40,936 nt of DNA from Singulisphaera sp. GP187 (lineage in GTDB: Bacteria; Planctomycetota; UBA1135; UBA2386). Below are positions 27,068 through 35,407 of this stretch, in pieces. The stretch's first letter is position 1. Each line of letters begins with the position of its first letter. Location: positions 1-40,936 of the forward strand of contig CAMBXM010000015.1 in NCBI GenBank assembly GCA_945871815.1, read 5' to 3'. The position numbers and the translations under genes were made by a program. A model generated the notes under the pieces. The model saw only the letters and a program-made list of their open reading frames with translations. It was not told the DNA's origin and did not search any database.

Positions 27068-28536
27068 CTTCACTTCGTCCTCTCGCAGCCGTTCGGAACG
27101 CGGCCATCGTGGTCTTGTCCGTGCCGCTCTCCTGCCAACAGCCGCTACCGGCCCTTGTGCCTGCCACCGCGACTCCGCAGGAGCAGAAGCCAGCCGACGC
27201 TCCAAAGACGGAACCGGCGCCGTGGCAGCTCGCCAGGGCTGTTGGCACACCGACCTGGCTCCACGTCAGCGGCGAGCAACGCACGCGCTATGAGACCCTC
27301 GACGAGCAGTTCCGGGTCCGTACGCCGACACCCTACGGTGAGGACGAGGACGTGTTGGCGTTGCGAACGTCGCTGCGCTTCGACGCGACCGGGGACGTCG
27401 TTGCGGGCACCCTCGAAATCCTGGATGCGCGCCAGTACGGCATCGACGACACCAGCTTCGTCGACACCACGATGGTCAACACGACGGACGTGTTGCAGGC
27501 CTACGGCGACCTGAGGCTCCCGGAACTCGGCGGCGGCAAGTCTCACCTTCGCGCCGGCCGCGAGGCGATCGACCTCGGCAGTCGTCGCCTGATGGCGCGC
27601 AATGCGTACCGCAACACGATCAATGCCTTCAACGGCGTCGGCTGGCTGTGGCAAGGCAGCGAGTCCACAGCGCGAGTGTTCTGGATGTTGCCCGTCGATC
27701 GGTTGCCGGCGGATTTCGCATCGTTGCAGGACAACGAGTGGGATCTCGACGTGCAGAGTCTCGACACCCAGTTTGCTGGACTCTACTGGTCGACCAAGAC
27801 CGCGGAACGCACCACGCTCGAGCTCTACGTGCTTGGCCTCGACGAGCGCGGGGTCTCGACGCGGCGCCGCGAACTACTGACGCCGGGTCTGCGGTTCTTC
27901 CACAACACCAACAACAACCAACCGGTCGCACGCAGGAACGAGTGGTTCTACGAAGTGGAGCTTGCTGGCCAACTAGGCGAGTCGAAGGCCAACACGCAAT
28001 CTGCGTCGCCGACGCTTGACCACCTTGCCGGCTTCGCCCACGCCTCGCTCGGCTACTCCTTCGACGCCCCGCTGAGCCCCGCCGTGCAAGTCGCCTACGA
28101 TTACGCCACCGGCGATCAGGATCCGACCGACGGCTCGAACGAACGGTTCGACACGCTCTACGGCGCGCGGCGATTCGAGTACGGGCCGACGGGCATCTGG
28201 GGGGCGGTCGCGCGTGCCAACCTCAACTCACCCGAGCTGCGCCTGCTGCTGCAGCCGGCGAAGAGCGTGAGCGTCATGATTGCCTATCGCGGTGTCTGGC
28301 TCGCCGAGGCGCGCGACTCGTGGACGTCGGCCGGCCTGCGTGACGCGAGCGGCAACTCCGGCAACCATGTCGGCGAGCAGATCGAAGCTCGTGTTCGCTG
28401 GGAGCTGATCCCGAAGAGCTTTGATGTCGAGCTTGGCGGTGCCGTGTTGCTCGCGGGCAGCTTCCAGGAGAGCGCCTCTGCAGGCGTCGCCCAAGACGCA
28501 AGCTACGGCTACGTGCAGTCCACTTGGCGGTTCTGA
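27064..28536 (+). CDS. Outer-membrane beta-barrel, alginate-export (AlgE-like) family
   Basis: 490 residues. An N-terminal export signal (about 1-36) and a proline-rich stretch precede a barrel made of alternating strands: HVSGEQRTRYETLDEQF, DVLALRTSLRFDATG, VVAGTLEILDARQYG, SHLRAGREAIDLGSRRLMARNAYRNTINAFNGVGW, YDYATGDQDP, and the terminal strand SYGYVQSTWRF. It ends in Phe, the usual signal for BAM insertion. The 'RAGREAIDLGSRRLM..N.YRNT..AF.G' block is the hallmark of the alginate-export family of 18-strand porins, which pass polyanionic or small organic substrates. The ATG overlaps the stop of the disrupted gene. Substrate unknown. It converges with a histidine kinase gene 16 bp on. Confidence 0.85.
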   Translation: MTSLRPLAAVRNAAIVVLSVPLSCQQPLPALVPATATPQEQKPADAPKTEPAPWQLARAVGTPTWLHVSGEQRTRYETLDEQFRVRTPTPYGEDEDVLALRTSLRFDATGDVVAGTLEILDARQYGIDDTSFVDTTMVNTTDVLQAYGDLRLPELGGGKSHLRAGREAIDLGSRRLMARNAYRNTINAFNGVGWLWQGSESTARVFWMLPVDRLPADFASLQDNEWDLDVQSLDTQFAGLYWSTKTAERTTLELYVLGLDERGVSTRRRELLTPGLRFFHNTNNNQPVARRNEWFYEVELAGQLGESKANTQSASPTLDHLAGFAHASLGYSFDAPLSPAVQVAYDYATGDQDPTDGSNERFDTLYGARRFEYGPTGIWGAVARANLNSPELRLLLQPAKSVSVMIAYRGVWLAEARDSWTSAGLRDASGNSGNHVGEQIEARVRWELIPKSFDVELGGAVLLAGSFQESASAGVAQDASYGYVQSTWRF

Positions 28537-28552
28537 CTTCCGCGCCGATCCG

Positions 28553-29893
28553 CTACGACGCCGCCCGACCTTCGTGCATTTCTTTCGTCCAGTGGCGGAT
28601 CGCCGGCAGATAGAGGCAGAACTCGGTGCCCGCGCCGACGGCGCTGCGGACTGCGATGTGGCCGCCTGCCGCCGCGACGATCGCCCGGACCGTTGCCAAG
28701 CCGATGCCGGTCCCGCGTTGGTTGCCCTTGGTCGTGTAGTAGGGATCGAAGATGTGTTCGCAGACGTGTGCTGGCATCCCGTGGCCGTTGTCGCGGACGC
28801 GCAGCACGGTCCAAGTTGCGGTATGTCCATCGTCGTTGCTAGCCGCCTTGGTGATCTCGATCGCGAGCGTGCCGCCTCGTGGCATCGCGTCGCGCGCATT
28901 GAGCGCGAGGTTGAGCAGCACTTGGTCGAGTTGCAGCGGGTCGATGCACACGTGCTGACTTCCGGCACCGACCTCTATGTGCAGTCGGATCGACCGCCCA
29001 ACAGCCTGTGAGAGCAGGCTCTCCGCGCCGCGAAGGTGGGCGGCCACGTCCAGTTCCCTCGGGGCATCTTCAGTGACCCGTCCGTGCTGCATCAACCGCT
29101 TGAGGAGGCGAGCACCCTGGTCGATCGCCTGCTGCACGGTGTTGGTGAGTGAGACTCGATCCGGCTCCGTCATTGCCTTCGTGGCTGGCTCGAGTGCCAT
29201 GGTCTCGAAGGCCCCCGACAGCACGGTCAGCAGGTTGTTGAAGTCGTGGGCGATGGCACCCGCCATCCGGCCGAGAGCTTCGGTGCGCTGCAGTCGCTCG
29301 ACTTGAGCATGCAGTTCGTTGCGCTCGATCGAGGCGCCCAGAGCTGCAGCCAGCGGGCGCAGGACATCGATCTCGACGCGGCTGAAACGGCTGGACTCGG
29401 TCACGGACGCGAATGCGAGCATGCCCCAGAGCTGGCCGTTTGCGAACAGCGGCAGCGCGAGCAGTGCCCGCATGTCTCGCGACCGCAGAACCTCACGCTG
29501 ATCGAGGCGGGAGTCCTCGGCCTCGACTGCAAGACCGTGCGCCAGCACGTCGAGCCACTGCTGACAGCCAGCGGCTACTAGGTCGAACGGTTGGCTGCGG
29601 TCGTCGTCGCTCTGTGCCTTGGCTGGACGAGCGGCCCAGGTGGCGCAGCGGTAAGCGGACAGACCCCCTTCGGCTTCGCGACGAAACTGCTTGATGTGGA
29701 CCCGCCCCGATCCGGTGGCTTCGCCGAGCAGTCGTAGCACGGAGGCCGCGCACTGTGTCCACTGCGGCGAGCGTTGCAGGCATTCAGCGGCCGCGGCGAC
29801 CGCTGCCGCCAGCTCGGGGCGGCGTTGCATGTGACGTTCCAAAGGAGACTCCCTATCGACGGTGAGATCGACGGGCCTGTCGGGGGTCTTCAT
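28553..29893 (-). CDS. Soluble GAF-domain sensor histidine kinase
   Basis: 446 residues with no membrane segment. GAF domain about 40-190 (RVHIKQF, MRALLALPLFANGQLWGMLAFAS), then a short coiled helix (IERNELHAQVERLQRTEALGRM). The dimerisation/H-box AGAIAHDFNNLLTVLSG has phospho-acceptor H216 of the HDFNN subtype. The ATPase has N-box LLNLALNARDAMPRGG (326-341), G1 DNGHGMP (368-374), F-box FDPYYTTK (382-389) and G2 GTGIGLATV (394-402). All catalytic elements look intact. No response regulator is adjacent, so its partner is elsewhere. It is the last gene of a minus-strand run starting at about 31.7 kb; gaps of 59 and 64 bp permit co-transcription. The signal sensed by GAF is unknown. Confidence 0.92.
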   Translation of the reverse strand: MKTPDRPVDLTVDRESPLERHMQRRPELAAAVAAAAECLQRSPQWTQCAASVLRLLGEATGSGRVHIKQFRREAEGGLSAYRCATWAARPAKAQSDDDRSQPFDLVAAGCQQWLDVLAHGLAVEAEDSRLDQREVLRSRDMRALLALPLFANGQLWGMLAFASVTESSRFSRVEIDVLRPLAAALGASIERNELHAQVERLQRTEALGRMAGAIAHDFNNLLTVLSGAFETMALEPATKAMTEPDRVSLTNTVQQAIDQGARLLKRLMQHGRVTEDAPRELDVAAHLRGAESLLSQAVGRSIRLHIEVGAGSQHVCIDPLQLDQVLLNLALNARDAMPRGGTLAIEITKAASNDDGHTATWTVLRVRDNGHGMPAHVCEHIFDPYYTTKGNQRGTGIGLATVRAIVAAAGGHIAVRSAVGAGTEFCLYLPAIRHWTKEMHEGRAAS

Positions 29894-29952
29894 GGCGTTC
29901 GACGTGCTGCGGCAAACCTGCGTTTCTGGTTCTGCCGCGCGCGGAATGACGG

Positions 29953-30345
29953 TTACCGCGGCGACTTCGTGGCGAAGCGCGTGCGGCCAGGTTCAAGGAT
30001 GCGCGTTCGGGCTGCGAGCCGTTCATGCGCACGAGATGGGGTGGCGAACGGGGGCCGCGTGACCAGGGCCGCGTCGTCGTTCAACCAGAAGTCGTAGTCG
30101 AGTTCGAGAATGTCGTCGGCGGCAGCCATTGCGCCGTCCTGCACCGGAACTTCGTCCGCTGCGACAACCACTTCGATGCGTGTTATCGCAGGAACTGGAG
30201 GCTTCGGCTCCTCGCAGCGCGTGGCAGGAAGCGCGTCGGGCGTGTCCTGGCCCGGCTCCGGCCACTGCGGCTGACAAGCCGTGGTGAGCGCCGACAGGCA
30301 CAGGAGCGCGCGCAGGCGACGGGAGCCACAGGCGAGGCTGGTCAT
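29953..30345 (-). CDS. Small predicted lipoprotein, unknown function
   Basis: 130 residues. The N terminus has Arg residues, a hydrophobic stretch (LRALLCLSALTT) and a lipobox-like LTTAC with Cys24, followed by a Gln/Pro-rich linker; Lgt and signal peptidase II processing is therefore plausible. The mature part contains ITRIEVVVAADEVPVQDG and an acidic run (ADDILELDYDFWLNDD), then a basic tail. No family recognised. Located 59 bp upstream of the histidine kinase and 64 bp downstream of the secreted unknown, all on the minus strand. Confidence 0.55.
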   Translation of the reverse strand: MTSLACGSRRLRALLCLSALTTACQPQWPEPGQDTPDALPATRCEEPKPPVPAITRIEVVVAADEVPVQDGAMAAADDILELDYDFWLNDDAALVTRPPFATPSRAHERLAARTRILEPGRTRFATKSPR

Positions 30346-30409
30346 GGGATCGTCGTGGAAGCGAACCGTTTCGACCGCGACGCCGAGATGACGCCGCGGT
30401 CGGTTACGG

Positions 30410-31705
30410 TCACTGACGGAACGGGAGGATGTCGAACAGCCGGCTCGCTTCCACCGCGTCGGTCGTGGCGTTGCGGGCCTGCATCTCGATGTGCGTCAAG
30501 AACGTCAGGTCGATGTTGCGCAGGCGCGCGTCGTAGCCGGCCGCACCCGTGAGCGGGTCGATGGCCATCGCGACGTTGAACTCGCGGCGCACCTGCAGGC
30601 CACCTGTGCGCGTATCGATCAGGACGGCGACGAGGCGAACGCCCTGCGGCTTGTCGACCGTGCCGCGCCAGCGAGCCTCGCGCGACCCGATGAGGATCCT
30701 GAATCGGTCCGCGGTGATGTGGATGCCCGCGGCAGGGTCGGTGAACTCGGTCAGCAGTTCCTGCACGAACATGATGTGCTCGCCGACCATGTGACCGATC
30801 ACGTCGACGGCCGTCTGGCCGGGGACGACTTGGTTGAAGAACTCGCTGCGCGGAATCGCGGCTTCGCCGAGACCGAGCACGTCGGCGCCGAAGCGCGGGT
30901 CCTGGTTGAACACCAAGAGCAGGTCGCCCATGACGAACGAGTCGGGCCGCGAGCTGTTGCCGCGAGCAACCGAGCGCACCACGCCGCCGGCGACGTTCTC
31001 GGCGAGTTCGATCACGACCTCGACATCGGGCACGAAGAACTCATTGCCTTGCGCATCAACGTAGACGTGGCCCGCCGACTTCAGCGTGCCGCCCGAGGTG
31101 GCTGGGTAGGTCCAACCGACGGGATCTGTCCCGCGGATGCCGGCGCGGTCGAGGAAGTCCGCTGGCAGCGAGCCAGCATGGACCTGGTAGCACTGCTGCA
31201 CGATCTGGAAGTAGTTCTGCTCGATCGCAGCTTGGGCCTGCGGATCGCGAACCATGTCCGTACTATCGGTCGCGCGGCGAGCCTCCGACGTGCTGAAGAT
31301 CGATCGTCCAGCGCCGAGGCGACGCGGGCCGAGGTTGGTACCGACGACCGCAACATCGCGGTCAGTGCCGATGGCGTTGGTGTCGACGAGGCGCGAGAAG
31401 TCCGTGGCGCCGATACCGGTGAGCGCTTCGCCGTCCTGGCCGAGGATCGACGAACCGCTGATCAATAGCGGCTGGCCGTTGACGGTGGCGGGAATCGTCA
31501 CCTTCTTGCCGGTGACGACGATGCCCTGGTTGGCGAGGTCGAGGTTCCAGATCGGTCCTTCCGTCGCGAACGGCGATTCGGGGACCTTTGGGGTGAGGAT
31601 ACGGCCATCGAGCATGACCGCAGTTTGCGCGGAGGCGAACGAGCCGAGGACGCACAAGGTTACTGCAGCGGCGAGCGTACGGGCCCGCGGGATAGAACGG
31701 AGCAT
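30410..31705 (-). CDS. Secreted protein of unknown function
   Basis: 431 residues. Signal peptide about 1-26 (RTLAAAVTLCVLGSFASAQ). The mature chain begins with short beta repeats (VMLDGRILTPKVP, GIVVTGKKVTIPATVNGQPLLISGSSILGQDG), then a helical region (DPQAQAAIEQNYFQIVQQCYQVH), a beta-rich part, and a helical segment (GQTAVDVIGHMVGEHIMFVQELL). No enzyme motif found. The ATG at 31705 has AAGGGA 8 nt upstream. A TTGACA/TATACT promoter lies about 100 bp upstream. It heads the minus-strand run with the lipoprotein and histidine kinase. Confidence 0.8.
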   Translation of the reverse strand: MLRSIPRARTLAAAVTLCVLGSFASAQTAVMLDGRILTPKVPESPFATEGPIWNLDLANQGIVVTGKKVTIPATVNGQPLLISGSSILGQDGEALTGIGATDFSRLVDTNAIGTDRDVAVVGTNLGPRRLGAGRSIFSTSEARRATDSTDMVRDPQAQAAIEQNYFQIVQQCYQVHAGSLPADFLDRAGIRGTDPVGWTYPATSGGTLKSAGHVYVDAQGNEFFVPDVEVVIELAENVAGGVVRSVARGNSSRPDSFVMGDLLLVFNQDPRFGADVLGLGEAAIPRSEFFNQVVPGQTAVDVIGHMVGEHIMFVQELLTEFTDPAAGIHITADRFRILIGSREARWRGTVDKPQGVRLVAVLIDTRTGGLQVRREFNVAMAIDPLTGAAGYDARLRNIDLTFLTHIEMQARNATTDAVEASRLFDILPFRQ

Positions 31706-32109
31706 ATGAAGATTCCCTTAGGGGGCTATGGATTGGTCTGGCAACGCATTGCACGGCGTGCTCGGCGTATAACTGCCGGGCACTGTGAGATGTGCAATGA
31801 GCGTGCAAGTATAGACGTTGCCACGCTTCTGTCAATGAGCTCGGCAGATTTCGCCCTTGTGCTGATTGGGCTTGGTAATCCCTGCCAATCTATGCGCGGC
31901 GGCGCATTGTCGCGATGACGTCCACTGCCCGCAGTCGCCGTAATATCTGCTAGGCTGGAGGATGCCTGTCGCGTGGACGCTATTGCCCCGTCCACAGGCC
32001 GCACGCCTCGTGCCCGGAAACCGGACGCAGGCGCGCTTCCTGGGTCCGGCACGACATTCGCCAACCGTCGACTGCTCCTCCGATCCCGCCCGCGCGGCCC
32101 TCGCCCGTC
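31706..32109. other. 404-bp divergent spacer without a gene
   Basis: It separates a minus-strand secreted protein from the plus-strand subtilase. The section 31706-31960 is clearly richer in A/T than its surroundings and holds the promoter described separately, plus a weak inverted repeat (GATTGG 31864-31869 with CCAATC 31885-31890). Frames crossing it have no coding signature. Confidence 0.6.
31808..31835 (-). promoter_or_regulatory. Sigma70-like promoter for the secreted protein operon
   Basis: On the minus strand, TTGACA (31835-31830, exact -35 consensus) is followed after 16 bp by TATACT (31813-31808, five of six matches to the -10 consensus). Transcription would start near 31800, giving a leader of about 95 nt before the ATG at 31705. 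It is the best promoter match noticed in the window and sits in its most A/T-rich part. Confidence 0.6.
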
Positions 32110-34965
32110 ATGCACCGAACCCCCCGATTCGCCTCCTTGCTTCTCGCCGCCGCACTGTTTGCCGTGGCTGGCACGGCCCAGAGCGAAACCCAGTTGGCGT
32201 TGCGATTCGGCACCTTCGATCCGCTGCTGGATGCCCCCTCCGTGCCCGAGATGTTGCGCGACGGCCAGAGCCCGTCGCTCTGGATCGTGCAGTTCCATGG
32301 CAAGCCGACCGAGGAGCTGCGCCAGAAGATCGCCGTCTGCGGCGGTGCCGTGAAGGGCTACCTGCCGCACCGCGCCCACGTCGTGCGGATGGACTCGGTG
32401 ACGGCCAAGAACGTGCGCGCCATCGACGGCGTCCGTTGGGTCGGTTCCTACCAGCCGGCATTCCGCATCGACCCGGCATTGTTGAGCAAGGACGGTCTCG
32501 ACCTCGCGGCGCCCGCCGCCCTCTTCAATGTCGTCGTCGTCGACAAGCGCACCGACAAACCGGCGCTGATTCGTGCGTTCGAAGCAATGCGCGCGCGGGT
32601 GACGAACGAGCAACCAGGCAGCCTGCTGCTCGAGGTCGAGTTGACCGGAGCGCAACTGCTGCAAGCGCTGCGCCTCGACCAAGTGCTCTGGATCGACCTC
32701 GTCACCGAGACCGGTCGCGACATGGACAAGGCCCGCGTGCAACTCGGTGCCGACCATATCGAGACACTCGGTGGTTACAGCGGCCAAGGCGTGCGCGGCC
32801 ATATCTACGAGGGCATCCAGTTCGATCATCCGGACTTCACTACGCAGCCGCTGGCGGTCCTGAGTTGCAACACGGCCGACGACCACGGCCACGCCACGGC
32901 GGGGATTGTCTTTGGCAACGGTACGAGCAGCATCGCGGCGCGCGGCATGGCGCCGAGTATCACGCCATTCTTCACCAACTACAGTTGCGTTCCGATTGGG
33001 GTATCGCGCTGGCAAGTTGTCGAGACCTTGGTCAACACGCATGAGGTCATGTTCACGACCGCATCGTGGGGCAGCGGACTGAGCGCGTCATACACCTCGA
33101 TCACCGCCGATGCCGACGACATCGTCTTCGACCACGGCATTGCGTGGACCCAGAGCCAGAGCAACAACGGCAACCAACAGTCGCGGCCCCAGGCCTGGGC
33201 CAAGAACGTGTTCTCTGTCGGCGGTGTGCGTCACTTCGACAACGCGAATCCAGCCGACGACTCGTGGAGCGGCGGGGCCAGTATTGGTCCGGCGGCCGAT
33301 GGCCGCCTCAAACCCGATTTCTGTTCGTACTACGACTCGATCCACACTTCGGATCGCACTGGTGGTGCGGGCTACGACGTCGGCGACAGTTACACCAATT
33401 TCGGCGGCACATCCGGGGCGACGCCGATCGTCGCGGGTAGTAATGCTCTGGCGATCCAGATGTTCACCGATGGGCTGTTTGGTCCGGTGCGCGTCCCGGG
33501 CGGCACGCGCTTCCAGAACCGGCCGAACTTCACCACGCTGAAGGCGCTGCAGATCGCGAGCGCTTCGCCCTACGCCTTCACCGCAGCGAGCACCGACAAT
33601 CGCCGTGAACACCAGGGCTGGGGCCAGCCGAGCCTCAAGGCGATGTACGACGACCGCGCACTCATGTTTGTCGTCGACGAGACGAGGCCACTGCAACAGG
33701 ACCAAGTGGTCCGCTATCGCGTGCAAGTGCCGGCCGGACGTACTGACCTGAAGGTGGCGATGACGTTTGCCGATCCGGCAGGCAATCCCTCCGCGGCCCT
33801 TTCGCGCGTCAACGATCTGACGCTGCGCGTGCTCGCACCCAACGGTGCGGTCTACTGGGGCAATCAGGGCCTTCGGGCTGGCAACGTGTCGCAGACCGGT
33901 GGGGCAGCGGACGCAATCGACACCGTCGAATGTGTGTTCGTGCAGAACCCGCAGGCCGGGCTGTGGAGCATCGACGTGGTTGCCGACCTCGTCGTCACCG
34001 ACACGCACGCTGCGACAGTTTCGGTAGATGCCGATTTCGGCCTCGTCGTCCGCGGCGCCACGTTCGTCGCGCTGGGGCTGCCGGGCACCGCGACCGCCTA
34101 CGGCAACGGCTGCCCGGGCTCGACGCCGGGTGCGCCAGTGGCCTGTGCTTCGGTCAATGATGCGGCGAGCAAGAGCAGTGTCGCGCTCCGCGCCAACACC
34201 GTCTACGCGCTCGAAATGGTCGCGCCGACGGCTTTGCAAGTCGTCGGCTTCGAGATCTACGGCAACAGCACGAATGGTCAGGCGCAGGTCCTTCCCGCCC
34301 ATGTCCGTCTGCTCGATGGCAACGGCGTGCCTTCGATCGTGGCGGCGAGCGGCAGCGTGAGTCTCGACCCGACGACGAAGTGGAGCACTGCGAACGTGAA
34401 TCCAGTTGCCCTCAGTGCAGGTCAGACGTTCTACGTTGGCTTCGACACTCCAGCGGTCGCCCCATCGGTGTTCGATGCGACCTCCGGCGGGACCGATGTT
34501 GCTTACTTCCGCTTCGAGGCTGGGGTGTGGACCGCGCGCACAACTGGGCGATTCGAGTGGTCCATCCGAGTGCTGTGCGAGTCGACGACGACCAAGATGC
34601 CGATTCTCGACAGCTCAGGAATCTGGGACCTCGGCCGCAGCTACGAGATGACGATCGCGGATGCTCTGCCATTCGGCTTCTGTGGCATCGCGATCGGCAC
34701 CTCGAACCAGTTCATCGACACCCTGCCGCTCCCGCTCTCCATGGCTCCGGTGGGGGCTCCGCTCTGCAGTGTGTTCACCAACATCGAACAGATGCATGGC
34801 GGCCAGGCTGATGGCAACGGGCGGTTCCAACTGCTCATCCAGGTGCCGCCGTCGGCGGCCCTACGCGGGCTGCACATCTATCACCAAGGCGTGGTGCTCG
34901 ATCCGACCGCCAATGGTCTGGGGTTCGTCTCGACCAATGCGATCGACGTGCGCCTCGGCGGCTGA
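32110..34965 (+). CDS. Secreted S8 subtilase with C-terminal planctomycete-type modules
   Basis: 951 residues. Signal peptide about 1-24. Residues about 50-130 look like an inhibitor-type propeptide (LWIVQFHGKPTEELRQKIA). The S8 domain spans about 205-500. The His motif is DDHGHATAG (H259), with the oxyanion region QSNNGN near 354 and the Ser motif GGTSGATPIVAG (S435). At the Asp site the sequence is HIYEGIQFDHPDF, so Glu234 stands where Asp is expected. A P-like beta domain follows (LTLRVLAPNGAVYWGN, about 560-650), then the YGNGCPGSTPG linker, a beta domain (about 675-830), and a last module (about 840-951) shared with the protein at 9300-10343. Likely extracellular or cell-surface; activity uncertain because of the Glu. 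Confidence 0.85.
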   Translation: MHRTPRFASLLLAAALFAVAGTAQSETQLALRFGTFDPLLDAPSVPEMLRDGQSPSLWIVQFHGKPTEELRQKIAVCGGAVKGYLPHRAHVVRMDSVTAKNVRAIDGVRWVGSYQPAFRIDPALLSKDGLDLAAPAALFNVVVVDKRTDKPALIRAFEAMRARVTNEQPGSLLLEVELTGAQLLQALRLDQVLWIDLVTETGRDMDKARVQLGADHIETLGGYSGQGVRGHIYEGIQFDHPDFTTQPLAVLSCNTADDHGHATAGIVFGNGTSSIAARGMAPSITPFFTNYSCVPIGVSRWQVVETLVNTHEVMFTTASWGSGLSASYTSITADADDIVFDHGIAWTQSQSNNGNQQSRPQAWAKNVFSVGGVRHFDNANPADDSWSGGASIGPAADGRLKPDFCSYYDSIHTSDRTGGAGYDVGDSYTNFGGTSGATPIVAGSNALAIQMFTDGLFGPVRVPGGTRFQNRPNFTTLKALQIASASPYAFTAASTDNRREHQGWGQPSLKAMYDDRALMFVVDETRPLQQDQVVRYRVQVPAGRTDLKVAMTFADPAGNPSAALSRVNDLTLRVLAPNGAVYWGNQGLRAGNVSQTGGAADAIDTVECVFVQNPQAGLWSIDVVADLVVTDTHAATVSVDADFGLVVRGATFVALGLPGTATAYGNGCPGSTPGAPVACASVNDAASKSSVALRANTVYALEMVAPTALQVVGFEIYGNSTNGQAQVLPAHVRLLDGNGVPSIVAASGSVSLDPTTKWSTANVNPVALSAGQTFYVGFDTPAVAPSVFDATSGGTDVAYFRFEAGVWTARTTGRFEWSIRVLCESTTTKMPILDSSGIWDLGRSYEMTIADALPFGFCGIAIGTSNQFIDTLPLPLSMAPVGAPLCSVFTNIEQMHGGQADGNGRFQLLIQVPPSAALRGLHIYHQGVVLDPTANGLGFVSTNAIDVRLGG

Positions 34966-35025
34966 ACCAGTGCCGATCAGGTGCTAGAGGAATGCTCCCG
35001 CCGAACCGCGGTGCCCGCCACCTGG

Positions 35026-35407
35026 TTACTGGGCGTTCAGGTCCCGCACCAACGGACGGAAGATGGCGGCAGCCACGTCGTGGCGACCGCCAGTGAAGGC
35101 CGCAGCGATCCCACGTAGCGAGTCCTGTTGTGCGCCAGATCGAAGGTGGCGAATGAGAGCTTCCGCGAGGCCGCTGGGGTTGCCGACAGCGTGCCTTCGG
35201 CCGCCACCTTGGCCGCCGCTTGCAAGCGGACCGCGTCGATGGCGCGGTCGGTGCTTTGGCCTCGTGCAGGCCTCGGCGGTAGGGGTCGAAGTGCCGGCGG
35301 CAGCCGCCGCATTCGTCATCGCTCTCTTCGTCGAGCACGATCAGGTGGAGCGGTCGGCGTGCGACCGTGGGGCCGCGCCGTTGCCAGACTACGTCGACAC
35401 TCGTCAG
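35026..35407 (-). pseudogene. Frame-disrupted CxxC protein downstream of the beta-propeller lipoprotein
   Basis: Minus-strand pieces in three frames have excellent coding codon use. First: VDVVWQRRGPTVA...HLIVLDEESDDECGGCRRHFDPYRRG. Then: STDRAIDAVRLQAAAKVAAEG...SFATFDLAHNRTRYVG. Finally: IAAAFTGGRHDVAAAIF...VRDLNAQ, ending in TAA. Adding one base to the A-run at 35255-35257 and one to the G-run at 35110-35112 (CCC on plus) joins them into about 127 residues. A strand ending LIVLDEE followed by ECGGCRR suggests a thioredoxin-like CxxC protein, but this is tentative. The first frame begins at CTG overlapping the propeller stop (35404-35406); a GTG at 35338 is another start. Pseudogene, or two homopolymer errors. 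Confidence 0.5.

Noticed and set aside
31962-33044. 360-codon open frame on the plus strand
   Set aside because: Out of frame with the subtilase over most of its length and without motifs; the subtilase frame has signal peptide and catalytic motifs.
34966-35025. Weak inverted repeat AACCAG...CTGGTT after the subtilase as a terminator
   Set aside because: Six-base arms about 50 nt apart, no T-run; too weak to call.
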